NCBI GenBank assembly: GCA_963756525.1
Contig: CAVWNR010000002.1
Span: 286,956 to 350,955 of the forward strand
Length of the DNA: 64,000 nt
Source: CAVWNR01 sp963756525
GTDB lineage: Bacteria > Actinomycetota > Actinomycetes > Mycobacteriales > Jatrophihabitantaceae
Direction of reading: 5' to 3'
The translations under genes were made by a program, and so were the position numbers. Shown here in pieces: positions 30,669 through 38,707 of the stretch; the first letter of the stretch is position 1, and the number at the start of each line of letters is the position of its first letter. The notes beneath the pieces were generated by a model. That model made no database searches, was not told the DNA's origin, and saw nothing but the letters and a program-made list of their open reading frames with translations.

Positions 30669-31973
30669 CTAGCCTCCGCCGCCGATCGGGTGGTGCATGG
30701 TGTTGCGGATCGGCTTTTGATCGGGGTCGATGTGTGGTGGGGGGATCCATTCGGGCAGGCCGTCGGTGATGCGGACGTGCCAGCCGCGGCGGGCGAAGTT
30801 GCGGTGGTGGTGACCACAGAGCAGGGTGAGGTTGTCGGTCTCGGTGAGCCCGTCATCGAGCCAGTCGATGACGTGGTGGGCCTGGCACCAGGCGGGCGGG
30901 TAGTCACATCCGGGGAAGGAGCAGCCGCCGTCTCGGGCGGTCAGGGTGATGCGCTGCCCGGGTGAGGCGACCCGCCGGGCGCGGCCGTAGTCCATGACCG
31001 CGCCGGTGGTGTCGCGCAGGACGGTGTAGATGCTGGCTTGGTCGGCTAGGCGCAGCGCGTCGCGGACCGGGACCAGCCCGCCGTGCCCGGTCGTCGCGTA
31101 GCCGTGCCCGGTGTGGGCCTGTTCGGGGGTCAGGGTGAACAGCACGGTCGCCGGGGTGCCGCCGCAGTCGGGCAGCGTCCCTGCGCGCAGGAGCCGCTGC
31201 GCGCAGTCGGCCAGGGCGTCGTGTAGCCGCTGCCCGGCGGTGCGGGTGTCCGGGCCGTCGGCGTCGCTGGGGCGGGGCGCGGCGAGCGGGTCGAGCACCG
31301 TCTGCCACATCGCCAGCGATTCCGGGGTCAGGTGCGCCCGGAGTTCGCCGGTGCCGTCCCGGTTCGGGGTCAGCGACGCGTGCCGGGTGCGCTCGCGGTC
31401 GGCGTGGTCGGTGAGGGTGCCGTCCGGGTCCAGGTGTGCGGTGATCAGCGCGGCCAGCTTGGCCAGCAGGTCGGGGTCGAACTGTGCGGCGTCGCCGACC
31501 AGCCGCTGCTCGACGGCGGGCCCGTGTTCGAGTTGCACCGCGGCGGGCAGCCGTTGCACGCAGCGGGTGATCACCCGCGCCTGCTCCGGGCTGATCGCGC
31601 CGTCGGCTTGCGCCGCGGCCACGGCCGGGAAGATCGGCGCGAGCGGCTCGCCGCTGACCGCGCGGCGCGGGCCGAGGTCCACCGCCGCGGCGTAGCGGGC
31701 CGTGGCCTCCCGCGCCGAGAGCCGCAGCGTGTCGCGGAGCAGGGTCTTGGTGTCCCGGCAGCCGCGCTCGCCGGCCACCCCACGGCTGTCGAGTTCGGCG
31801 ATCAGCCGGTGGTCGTGTACCGGCAGCCGCCGCCGCTGGGTCTCCACGCCGCGCAGCAGGGTGAGCAGATCGTCCGGTTGCAGAGCGGTGAGGTCGAGTT
31901 CGGTGAGTCGGGTGACCGCGGAGCTGAGCTGGTCGAGCGCCTCCTCGACCGGTGTCGCGACCGCGGCTGACAT
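30669..31973 (-). CDS. HNH endonuclease of the DUF222 / 13E12 repeat family
   Basis: 434 residues. DUF222 helical region about 10-300 (LDQLSSAVTRLTELDLTALQ; LRDTLRLSAREATARYAAAV; AISPEQARVITRCVQRLP), then the HNH nuclease near 345-395: RDGGCSFPGCDYPPAWCQAHH, VIDWLDDGLTETDNLTLLCG, HHHRN. Zinc-type Cys and His residues are all present. 13E12-family genes are repeated in mycobacteria and often carry LexA boxes; this one does too (31987). Function unproven; DNA damage-linked nicking is plausible. ATG lies six bases after a TAGAAT -10, so the mRNA is likely leaderless. Confidence 0.9.
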   Translation of the reverse strand: MSAAVATPVEEALDQLSSAVTRLTELDLTALQPDDLLTLLRGVETQRRRLPVHDHRLIAELDSRGVAGERGCRDTKTLLRDTLRLSAREATARYAAAVDLGPRRAVSGEPLAPIFPAVAAAQADGAISPEQARVITRCVQRLPAAVQLEHGPAVEQRLVGDAAQFDPDLLAKLAALITAHLDPDGTLTDHADRERTRHASLTPNRDGTGELRAHLTPESLAMWQTVLDPLAAPRPSDADGPDTRTAGQRLHDALADCAQRLLRAGTLPDCGGTPATVLFTLTPEQAHTGHGYATTGHGGLVPVRDALRLADQASIYTVLRDTTGAVMDYGRARRVASPGQRITLTARDGGCSFPGCDYPPAWCQAHHVIDWLDDGLTETDNLTLLCGHHHRNFARRGWHVRITDGLPEWIPPPHIDPDQKPIRNTMHHPIGGGG

Positions 31974-31979
31974 GAGTTG

Positions 31980-32000
31980 ATTCTATCGAACACATGTTCG
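31980..32000 (-). promoter_or_regulatory. SOS (LexA) box and -10 of the HNH gene
   Basis: CGAACACATGTTCG at 31987-32000 fits the actinobacterial LexA box CGAAC-N4-GTTCG exactly. TAGAAT (31985-31980 on the minus strand) follows at once, six bases before ATG 31973. A bound LexA would cover the promoter, so DNA-damage induction is expected. Confidence 0.8.
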
Positions 32001-32132
32001 CAGCGCAAGAGATTGCCCACGAAAATAAGGCGAATCTCTGCCGAGAAGGAGCCAGTGGCGCAGCAGCACGAGCGCGTCGCAACAGAGCAGCGGCGCCCGG
32101 CCCGAAGACCAACTCCTCGTAGCTGCCGCTTT

Positions 32133-32996
32133 TCAGCCCCCCGAGCGGCTGCCCGACTGCCCGTAGTCGTCGTAAAACCCCCGGCCGGTCTTCACGCCGA
32201 GCCGGCCTTCGTCGATGTAGCGATGCAGCAGCTCGCGGGGGCTCTCCGGCACTTCAGCCCGCTCGGCGGCGTAATTGTTCTCGATGTCCAATACGACGTC
32301 GAGACCGACCCGGTCCATCGTCCGGAACGGCCCGGACGGCGTGCGCAGCACCATCGCGAACAGCCGATCGATGTCCGCGGGTTCCGCGACGCCCTCGGCG
32401 GCGACCATCAGCGACTCGCGCTTGATCGCCGCCCAGATCCGGTTGTAGATGAAGCCCATGCTTTCGCGCTTGACGAGGAACGGTGTCAAGCCGTACGCAG
32501 GCAGCAGCTGCATCAGGCGGTCGAGCACGGCCGGGTCGGTGTGCCCGCACGACATCAGTTCGACGGCGGTAACCGTCGGGGGCATGAAGAAATGCATGTT
32601 CACGACTCGAGCCGGGTTGTTTACCTCATCGATCACCCGGCTCGACGGGTAGGACGAGGAGTTGGTGGCGAGCACCGCGTCGTCGGGCGCGAGCCGGTCC
32701 AGCTCGCCGAAGATCATCCGCTTCAGGCCGAGGCGCTCTGGCAGCGACTCGACGACCAACCAGGCGTCCGCGACAGCTGACTGGATGTCGGCGGTGAACT
32801 CGTGCCTGCCGGGTGTGCCGTCATCGATGCTGTCGACGACGGCGGGAAGCTGTGTCTCGATGTATGCGGCCGCTTCGGCCCGCTGCGGCTCCGAGTGGTC
32901 ACAGACTCGCACGACGCCGCCGCGACTAGCGAACATCAGTGCGATCCGTCGCCCGAGCGTGCCGGCCCCGATGACAGCGACGGGCCGCGAACTCAC
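32133..32996 (-). CDS. 3-hydroxyacyl-CoA dehydrogenase (HBDH/lambda-crystallin type)
   Basis: 287 residues. Rossmann start VAVIGAGTLGRRIALMFASRG (GxGxxG for NAD), ATNSSSYPSSRVIDEVNNPARV (catalytic-loop region NSS), NMHFFMPP with the catalytic His in place of the usual HFFNP, and a C-terminal helical domain (GFIYNRIWAAIKRESLM; GPFRTMDRVGLDVVLDI). It oxidises a 3-hydroxy acid or 3-hydroxyacyl-CoA with NAD. GTG 32996 follows AAGGTGGGCGA. Last gene of the leftward MFS-PTE-HBDH operon. Confidence 0.87.
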   Translation of the reverse strand: MSSRPVAVIGAGTLGRRIALMFASRGGVVRVCDHSEPQRAEAAAYIETQLPAVVDSIDDGTPGRHEFTADIQSAVADAWLVVESLPERLGLKRMIFGELDRLAPDDAVLATNSSSYPSSRVIDEVNNPARVVNMHFFMPPTVTAVELMSCGHTDPAVLDRLMQLLPAYGLTPFLVKRESMGFIYNRIWAAIKRESLMVAAEGVAEPADIDRLFAMVLRTPSGPFRTMDRVGLDVVLDIENNYAAERAEVPESPRELLHRYIDEGRLGVKTGRGFYDDYGQSGSRSGG

Positions 32997-33028
32997 TCGC
33001 CCACCTTCAGACAGTTGTAGACCGGCTG

Positions 33029-34015
33029 TCAAGCGCGAGAGCCGTCGAAGAACGCGCGCGGCACATCGACGAGCATCGTGTCGATCTGCTGCTGGGTGAC
33101 GCCGTGCTCGCCTACGTACGGGAAGACGTCGTCGAACAGGTGCGTGTAATGCCACTGCGGCAGATACTGCATAACACCCGGGTCGATCCAATCGATGTAG
33201 CAGCTGGCATCCTGCGAGAGCACCATCCGCTCGGCGTACCCGCGGCGCACCATCTCGATCAGCGTGTCGGCGCGAGCCTCGAACGTCGTGTCGAGATTGA
33301 TGCCGAAACGGTCCATCCCGAGGACGAAACCCGCGTCGGCCAGCTCGCAGAGGTGTGCGCAGTCGGTCGTGTCGCCGCTGTGGCCCAGGACTATGCGTGA
33401 TGGTTCGACGCCCTCCTCGTCACACATCACCCGTTTGACCTCGAGGCCGGTTTGCGAGCCCGGATGGGTGTGCACGGTGATCGGCGTGCCGGTCTGCAGA
33501 TGAGCTTTCGCCACCGCGCGCATCACCCGCTCGACGCCAGGCGTCAACCCTTCCTGGTCGATGGCGCACTTGAGCATGCCGGCCTTTACGCCGGTGCCCG
33601 CGATTCCGTCGCGGATGTCGCCGACGAACAGGTCGACCATCGGGTCGGGCAGGTCCGTGCCGAGTACCTCGCTGAGCGCGGGCCCGCGGTAGTGGAAATA
33701 GAACGGAACGTCGTTGTAGGTGTAGATGCCGGTTGCGACGACGATCTGTAGCGGCACCTGCTCGGCGATCCGCTGGATACGCGGGATGTAGCGACCGAGC
33801 CCCACCACGGTCGGGTCGACGATGGTGCGCACACCGGCGTCGTAGGTCGCCTGCAGCTTGCGCACCGCGTCCGCGACCCGCTCGTCCTCCGATCCCCACT
33901 CGGCCGGGTAGTTCTGCCACATGTCGGCGGTCAGGACGAAGACGTGTTCGTGCATCAAAGTCACGCCGAGCTCCGCGGCATCGATCGGGCCGCGGACGGA
34001 CTCGACCTCGCTCAC
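33029..34015 (-). CDS. Phosphotriesterase-family metal hydrolase
   Basis: 328 residues. TIM-barrel metal site of the PTE family: LMHEHVFV (HxH), GVKAGMLKCAID (bridging Lys region), ITVHTHPGS (His), IVLGHSGDTTD (His) and LSQDASC (Asp). Members include lactonases and phosphotriesterase-like N-acyl hydrolases. In a cluster with a hydroxyacid dehydrogenase and an MFS importer, lactone or ester opening in a catabolic route is more likely than organophosphate hydrolysis. 32 bases from the dehydrogenase and 33 from the transporter, all the same strand. Confidence 0.88.
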   Translation of the reverse strand: MSEVESVRGPIDAAELGVTLMHEHVFVLTADMWQNYPAEWGSEDERVADAVRKLQATYDAGVRTIVDPTVVGLGRYIPRIQRIAEQVPLQIVVATGIYTYNDVPFYFHYRGPALSEVLGTDLPDPMVDLFVGDIRDGIAGTGVKAGMLKCAIDQEGLTPGVERVMRAVAKAHLQTGTPITVHTHPGSQTGLEVKRVMCDEEGVEPSRIVLGHSGDTTDCAHLCELADAGFVLGMDRFGINLDTTFEARADTLIEMVRRGYAERMVLSQDASCYIDWIDPGVMQYLPQWHYTHLFDDVFPYVGEHGVTQQQIDTMLVDVPRAFFDGSRA

Positions 34016-34048
34016 GCCCTGCCTCCTCGTCTGTCAAGAAGCTGCAAG

Positions 34049-35899
34049 TCACCTGCCAGGCGTGGCCTTCGCCAGCTCCGCCTGCACCGCGGCGTCGTGT
34101 TCGCGGATCGCCCGCTTCGCGTGGCGTGGATCCCAGTAGCCGGCCATCACCCAGATGAGCGGGATGAAGACGATCGCCCCGCCGGCCGCGATCCAGAAGT
34201 AGTTCTGCCACTGCCCCGGACCGTCCTTCTGCGCCTGGATCACCTTCGGCGCATTTGCCTGCAGGTACTTGAGGTTGGACTGCACCTTGGGATCCTGCAG
34301 CGGCTTGCCGTACGTGTTCAGGAAGGCCAGGTCGGCCCTGGGTACGCTCGCCAGCGCAACCAGGCGAGCGGTCGCCACCGCGGGCGAGACGTGCAAGGTC
34401 GTCGCGATCTCGCCGACAGCCTTCGCCGCAGCGGCCAGGTTGGTGGGATTGGCTGCGAGCGCCGCCTGTGTTGCGGGGTCGATCGCCGACGCGGTCTGCA
34501 ATTGGGAGGCGTACTTCGTCGCGAGCGACTGCACCCTCGGCACGATCGTCGGGTCCTTGGCCACGGCGGCCACCGTGGCGTTCTGCGCCACGGTGAGGCT
34601 CGGGTCCTTGCCCGCGGCCATCTCCGCGACGATCGGTCCCTTCTCGACGATCGTGGTCACCGTGTTCACCACGAACGGCAGGATCAAGAAGCTGACGGCG
34701 AAGATGACCCGGATGATGAGCCCCCAGATCGACAGGCCGGTCGCGGTGAGCGCCGGATTGCGGCGCTCGACCGTCTCGGTGAAGCTCGCCATCCATGCCA
34801 CGTACGCCATGCCCGAGAAGAACATCATGACGGCCAAGATCCACGCGAACGTGCTGTACGGCGTGTGCGGATGGGTGGCGCGGGTGAGGAAGACGATGAT
34901 CATGGCCGCTGCGATGACCCCGCCGACGAGCATGAACGGCTTGCGGACCACCGTCCTGTCCGACAAGAAGCCGCAGAGAACCAGCCCGCCGACATTGAAG
35001 GCCCAGCCCCAGATGATCACGTTGTTGGCCGTCGACTGGCTGAACCCGAAGGTCACCTGGAAGTAGGTCGGTACCCAGGCGACGAGCATGATGTAGAACA
35101 GCAGGAAGAGGCTGATCGCAATGCTGGACAGGATGATGTCCGGCTTGAGCATCTGCCGCGCCGGATGCTTCAGGCTCGCCTCGACGTCGATGCCTTTCAT
35201 CCGAGCCTCGACGAGCGCCCGGTCGCGTGCGTCCACCATGATCTGGTCACGCAGCGCCGGGGCGAGTTCCTTCAGGAAGAAGATCGACAGGACCGCCACG
35301 ATCAGGCCCGCGATACCGGCGGCCATGTAGTGGTCCTGCCAGGGCGTCGAACCGGTGCCACTGCCGACCACGATGGTGATCACCAAGCTGCCGAGCACCG
35401 GTCCCATCGTCCAGAACCCCATCGCCGAGGCGCGGCCCAACTGCGGGCTGAAGTCGCGCACTACGGCGGGGGTGGCCACCAGGATCAGCCCCTCCGCCGC
35501 GTTGAGCACGCAGAACACGATCGCGAACGGCCACTTGCCGTGGGCCAGCGGAATGGCAACGAGGCTGAGCAGTCCGACGACGAACAGGCCAACGGTGATG
35601 ATGTTGGCCCGTCCGTACCGGTCGGTGATTCGGGCGGCGTACGCCGCGATGGCCGCGATGGCGACAGCGACCACCTGCAGGAAGACGAACCAGGTGAACG
35701 AGATGTTGTAGTCGGCGAAGATCTGCACCGCCACGCCGCCGGCCAGGTACAGCTGGTAGTACAAGACGATGGTGGCGAGCACCACCAGCGCGAGCGAGGT
35801 GTATCGAACCCCTGGGTTCGGGTACTGATAGAGCTGACGCGTCCACGGTCGACGCCCGGTCGGTGGCCGCGCCGGCTGCTCGGCAATCGCGCTGGTCAT
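34049..35899 (-). CDS. MFS transporter with a large loop before the last helix
   Basis: 616 residues, longer than the usual 420-460. Helices 1-11 lie between about 35 and 440 (RITDRYGRANIITVGLFVVG is the loop-2 motif). Then about 135 mostly helical, Ala-rich, soluble residues (440-575: AKDPTIVPRVQSLATKYASQ; TLHVSPAVATARLVALASVP) are inserted before a last transmembrane helix (WIAAGGAIVFIPLIWVMAGY). Substrate presumably that of the two downstream enzymes. ATG 35899 has GAGGCACG close by; a longer frame starts at 35926. First gene of its operon, with TetR-type operator 6 about 110 bases upstream. Confidence 0.87.
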   Translation of the reverse strand: MTSAIAEQPARPPTGRRPWTRQLYQYPNPGVRYTSLALVVLATIVLYYQLYLAGGVAVQIFADYNISFTWFVFLQVVAVAIAAIAAYAARITDRYGRANIITVGLFVVGLLSLVAIPLAHGKWPFAIVFCVLNAAEGLILVATPAVVRDFSPQLGRASAMGFWTMGPVLGSLVITIVVGSGTGSTPWQDHYMAAGIAGLIVAVLSIFFLKELAPALRDQIMVDARDRALVEARMKGIDVEASLKHPARQMLKPDIILSSIAISLFLLFYIMLVAWVPTYFQVTFGFSQSTANNVIIWGWAFNVGGLVLCGFLSDRTVVRKPFMLVGGVIAAAMIIVFLTRATHPHTPYSTFAWILAVMMFFSGMAYVAWMASFTETVERRNPALTATGLSIWGLIIRVIFAVSFLILPFVVNTVTTIVEKGPIVAEMAAGKDPSLTVAQNATVAAVAKDPTIVPRVQSLATKYASQLQTASAIDPATQAALAANPTNLAAAAKAVGEIATTLHVSPAVATARLVALASVPRADLAFLNTYGKPLQDPKVQSNLKYLQANAPKVIQAQKDGPGQWQNYFWIAAGGAIVFIPLIWVMAGYWDPRHAKRAIREHDAAVQAELAKATPGR

Positions 35900-36007
35900 C
35901 GTGCCTCGACTCCTTCGTCTCGTCACACGCCCGTCGCCGAACCGGCTCCCGGCGGCCCGGGCCGAGGGTCGCCCCCCGGCGGCCGATTCGCGTCACTGTA
36001 GCCCACA

Positions 36008-36023
36008 AACCGACCGGTCGGAA
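36008..36023. promoter_or_regulatory. TetR-type operator 6 (MFS operon / SDR divergent region)
   Basis: AACCGACCGGTCGGAA, with perfect core CCGACCGGTCGG at 36010-36021. It lies between the divergent MFS (ATG 35899) and SDR (ATG 36113) genes. Confidence 0.7.
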
Positions 36024-36112
36024 GCTGCAGCATTGCGACACGGGAGGCGATCCGCGATGTCGAGTAGCTGCCACGTCTAGACCCGTTGGCGTGCGCCTGG
36101 GATGGTGTCCGC

Positions 36113-36874
36113 ATGCCAGTTCTCGACATGTTCCGCCTCGACGGCAAGGTCGCAGTCGTCACCGGCGCATCGTCCGGTCTCGGCGTGGCGTTCGCGCAGG
36201 CACTGGCCGAGGCCGGTGCCGACGTCGCGCTGGGTGCCCGGCGCGTGGATCGGCTCGTCGACACCGCCAAGCTCGTCGAGGGAGCCGGCCGCCGCGCCGT
36301 GAGCGTCGGCACCGACGTCACCAAGCCGGAGGACTGCCAGGCGCTTGTCCAGGCCACCATGAATGAGCTCGGACGAGTCGACATACTGCTCAATAATGCG
36401 GGCGTCGGCACGGCCGTGCCGGCGACTCGCGAGACGCCCGAACAGTTCCGCCAGGTCATCGACATCAATCTCAACGGCTGCTACTGGATGGCGCAAGCAT
36501 GCGGACGGGTCATGCAGCCGGGCAGCTCCATCATCAATATCTCTTCGATCCTCGGGATCACGACGGCCGGGCTGCCGCAGGCCGCCTACGCCGCGTCCAA
36601 GGCGGGACTGATCGGCCTGACGCGCGACCTTGCCCAGCAGTGGACCGGCCGCAAAGGCATCCGGGTCAACGCGCTCGCGCCCGGCTTCTTCGCATCCGAG
36701 ATGACCGACCAGTATCCCGAGGAGTACGTCGCCGCCCAGGCGTCGCGAATGATCGTCGCGCGCATGGGCGATCCGCGGGAACTCGCCGCGGCGGCGGTCT
36801 TTCTCGCGTCGGACGCCGCCGGCTATATCACCGGCCAGACACTTGCCGTGGACGGCGGACTGACCATCACCTGA
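36113..36874 (+). CDS. Short-chain dehydrogenase/reductase
   Basis: 253 residues, classical SDR. TGASSGLGVAFAQALAEAG (cofactor loop), LNNAGVG (NNAG), catalytic Ser in NISSILGITTAGLPQ, YAASKAGLIG (YxxxK), PGFFASEMTDQ and C-terminal GYITGQTLAVDGGLTIT. The Arg-Arg after GA (GARRVDRL) suggests NADP(H). Probably acts on a hydroxy/keto intermediate of the same pathway as the divergent operon. ATG 36113 follows GGGATGG. Confidence 0.88.
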   Translation: MPVLDMFRLDGKVAVVTGASSGLGVAFAQALAEAGADVALGARRVDRLVDTAKLVEGAGRRAVSVGTDVTKPEDCQALVQATMNELGRVDILLNNAGVGTAVPATRETPEQFRQVIDINLNGCYWMAQACGRVMQPGSSIINISSILGITTAGLPQAAYAASKAGLIGLTRDLAQQWTGRKGIRVNALAPGFFASEMTDQYPEEYVAAQASRMIVARMGDPRELAAAAVFLASDAAGYITGQTLAVDGGLTIT

Positions 36875-36902
36875 CCCGCCTGCGGCCGACAGCACAGCCA
36901 CT

Positions 36903-36930
36903 TGCACAACACATCGACGTGTTGTATACA
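36903..36930 (+). promoter_or_regulatory. GntR-gene promoter with embedded operator
   Basis: TTGCAC (36903-36908), 16-base spacer, TATACA (36925-36930). The spacer holds the near-perfect palindrome ACAACACATCGACGTGTTGT (36906-36925), 18 of 20 bases symmetric. This is the classical arrangement for autorepression by the GntR protein encoded next. The start ATG 36939 would be at or next to the transcript end. Confidence 0.7.
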
Positions 36931-36938
36931 TGTCGTCT

Positions 36939-37628
36939 ATGTCAAGCCTACGAGCCGCGGCGCCGCGTGGAAGTAGTGCGCAGGACGTCGCCTACGGCTG
37001 GTTGAAGCGGCACGTCGCGACGCTGCCGCGCCACGAGGGCACGTTTCTCACCGAGGGCGAGGTGGCCGAAGCGACCGGGACCTCGCGCACTCCGGTGCGG
37101 GAGGCACTGCTGCGGCTGGAGGCGGAGGGATTCCTGCAGATCGTGCCGAAGAAGGGCGCGTTCGTGCCCCCGGTCACCGATGCCGAGGTGGCGGCGGTGA
37201 TGCAAGCACGTGGACTGGTCGAGGACTGGTGCGTGCGGCGGTGCGTCCCGCTCGCCGAGTCGCTGTCGATGGAGCTGACCCGGCTCGTCGAGCGTCAACG
37301 CGCGCTGCAGGGCGCGCCCGTGGAGTTTATCGAGTGCGATCGTGAGTTCCACCGCACGATCGTGCGGGCTGGCGGCAACCCGGTGCTAGCTGACTTCTAC
37401 GAGACGTTGCGGGATCGGCAGGTCCGGATGGGGCTGCGAGCGATCGCCGCGTCGGCCGAGCGCACTCGCGTCGTGCTCGCCGAGCACTCGGCCATCGTCG
37501 ACGGCGTGCGCTCGGGTGATGCGGCGACGGCGGCCGCTGCGGTGGCCGCGCACCTGGCCGGGACGCTGACGGCGCTGCACCTGCCCGCGGTGTCGCACTG
37601 GCGGCCGGAGACGGGTGAGCCGCGATGA
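36939..37628 (+). CDS. GntR-family regulator (FCD/FadR subfamily)
   Basis: 229 residues. N-terminal winged helix (VAYGWLKRHVATLPRHEGTF; TEGEVAEATGTSRTPVREAL) with the FadR-type LLRLEAEGFLQIVPKKGAFV wing, then an FCD ligand domain (about 90-215, helices with VIECDREFHRTIVRAGGNP and AEHSAIVDGVRSGD, which carry the metal/ligand residues). It should repress the amidase-flavin reductase operon and itself through the palindrome at 36906-36925. ATG 36939 fits a leaderless transcript; ATG 36930 adds three residues. Its stop overlaps the amidase ATG (ATGA). Confidence 0.85.
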   Translation: MSSLRAAAPRGSSAQDVAYGWLKRHVATLPRHEGTFLTEGEVAEATGTSRTPVREALLRLEAEGFLQIVPKKGAFVPPVTDAEVAAVMQARGLVEDWCVRRCVPLAESLSMELTRLVERQRALQGAPVEFIECDREFHRTIVRAGGNPVLADFYETLRDRQVRMGLRAIAASAERTRVVLAEHSAIVDGVRSGDAATAAAAVAAHLAGTLTALHLPAVSHWRPETGEPR

Positions 37629-38443
37629 AGGTGTCGCTGGTCCAGATCGCGTCACCGGCGGGTGAAACGGTGTCCACACGGCGGGATCGGGTCGGGCAGT
37701 TGGTCGCGGACGCCGCGGGTGCCGACCTCGTGGTCCTTCCCGAGCTGTGGGCACCGGGGTATTTCGCCTTCGACCGCTACGCGGAGCTGGCCGAGCCACT
37801 GGACGGCGACACGGTTACCGCCGGGCGGGAGTGGGCGAAACGGCTGGGCTGCTACCTGCACCTGGGCAGCGTGCTGGAACGGACCGCGCCTGGCACGCTG
37901 CACAACACCGCGGTGCTCATCGACCCGGCCGGGGAGATCGCGCACACCTACCGGAAGATCCACGTGTTCGGGTACCGGTCGCGCGAGCCAGCGCTGCTCA
38001 CCGCCGGAACGGACGTGTCGGTCGTGGACACCGTGTTGGGTCCCGTTTCCGCGACCACCTGCTACGACCTGCGATTCCCCGAGCTGTGGCGTGCCCTGGT
38101 CGACTGCGGCGCGCACACCGTGATCGTGCCGGCGGCCTGGCCGGCAGCCCGCCGCGACCACTGGTGGCTGTTCACCTCCTGCCGCGCCGTGGAGGAGCAG
38201 GTGCTGCTCGTCGCCTGCAACGCGGTCGGGAGCCAGGGCGACGTGCAGCTCGGCGGACACAGCCGGGTGGTCGACCCATGGGGCGCGCTGCTGGTCGAGG
38301 CCGGGGACGCGGAGGGAATCACGTCGTGTGATGTCGACCCCGCCGTCGTGCGACGCACGCGCACCGAGTTCCCGGTGCTCGACGACCGAAGGCTCGCCTG
38401 GAGTGCCCCGCGACGCGACGAGAAGAGCAAGGAGATCGGGTAA
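37625..38443 (+). CDS. Carbon-nitrogen hydrolase (nitrilase superfamily amidase)
   Basis: 272 residues. The Glu-Lys-Cys triad is visible: Glu40 in VVLPELWAPGYF, Lys in TYRKIHVFGY, Cys in ATTCYDLRFPELWRAL. This is the NIT/beta-ureidopropionase/omega-amidase type, hydrolysing C-N bonds of amides. The substrate may be the cluster's carbamoyl or amide compound. ATG overlaps the GntR stop by four bases, and its TAA overlaps the next ATG by one base, so the four genes 36939-39235 form one operon. Confidence 0.9.
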   Translation: MKVSLVQIASPAGETVSTRRDRVGQLVADAAGADLVVLPELWAPGYFAFDRYAELAEPLDGDTVTAGREWAKRLGCYLHLGSVLERTAPGTLHNTAVLIDPAGEIAHTYRKIHVFGYRSREPALLTAGTDVSVVDTVLGPVSATTCYDLRFPELWRALVDCGAHTVIVPAAWPAARRDHWWLFTSCRAVEEQVLLVACNAVGSQGDVQLGGHSRVVDPWGALLVEAGDAEGITSCDVDPAVVRRTRTEFPVLDDRRLAWSAPRRDEKSKEIG

Positions 38444-38691
38444 TGCGCCAGAGCACCCCACTGCGGCTTCACCCCAATGACGGCGAGCCGGACTTCTCCC
38501 TCGCCGCACCTCGGCTGATCGTCGCCGGCTACACCGGCCGCGATCGGGACGCGGTCGCCGCGCACGTAGCGGAGCTCGCGAATCAGACGTTCGGCGCCGG
38601 GATGTACGCCTGCCGGCCGCCCGGCATGCCGCACGGCCCGTGGCACAGCCCGGACGGTTGCCTCACCTTCGAAGTCCGCTACCCAGCCTGA
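38443..38691 (+). CDS. Chimeric small ORF (DUF2848-like N-terminus, cupin-like C-terminus)
   Basis: 82 residues. Residues about 22-48 (PRLIVAGYTGRDRDAVAAHV, AELANQ) resemble the start of DUF2848 proteins, which are normally about 220 residues. Residues about 50-82 (GMYACRPPGMPHGPWHSPDG, CLTFEVRY) resemble the end of a cupin. It looks like an in-frame join left by deletion of the middle of two adjacent genes. Whether the product folds or works is unknown. Start overlaps the amidase stop by one base. Confidence 0.55.
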   Translation: MRQSTPLRLHPNDGEPDFSLAAPRLIVAGYTGRDRDAVAAHVAELANQTFGAGMYACRPPGMPHGPWHSPDGCLTFEVRYPA

Positions 38692-38707
38692 GTCGAGGAG
38701 CACCGCG

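Noticed and set aside
34049..36001. Long plus-strand frame opposite the MFS gene (33944-36001)
   Set aside because: Composition (His/Arg/Asp/Glu) is that of high-GC antisense reading; the MFS gene on the other strand is certain.
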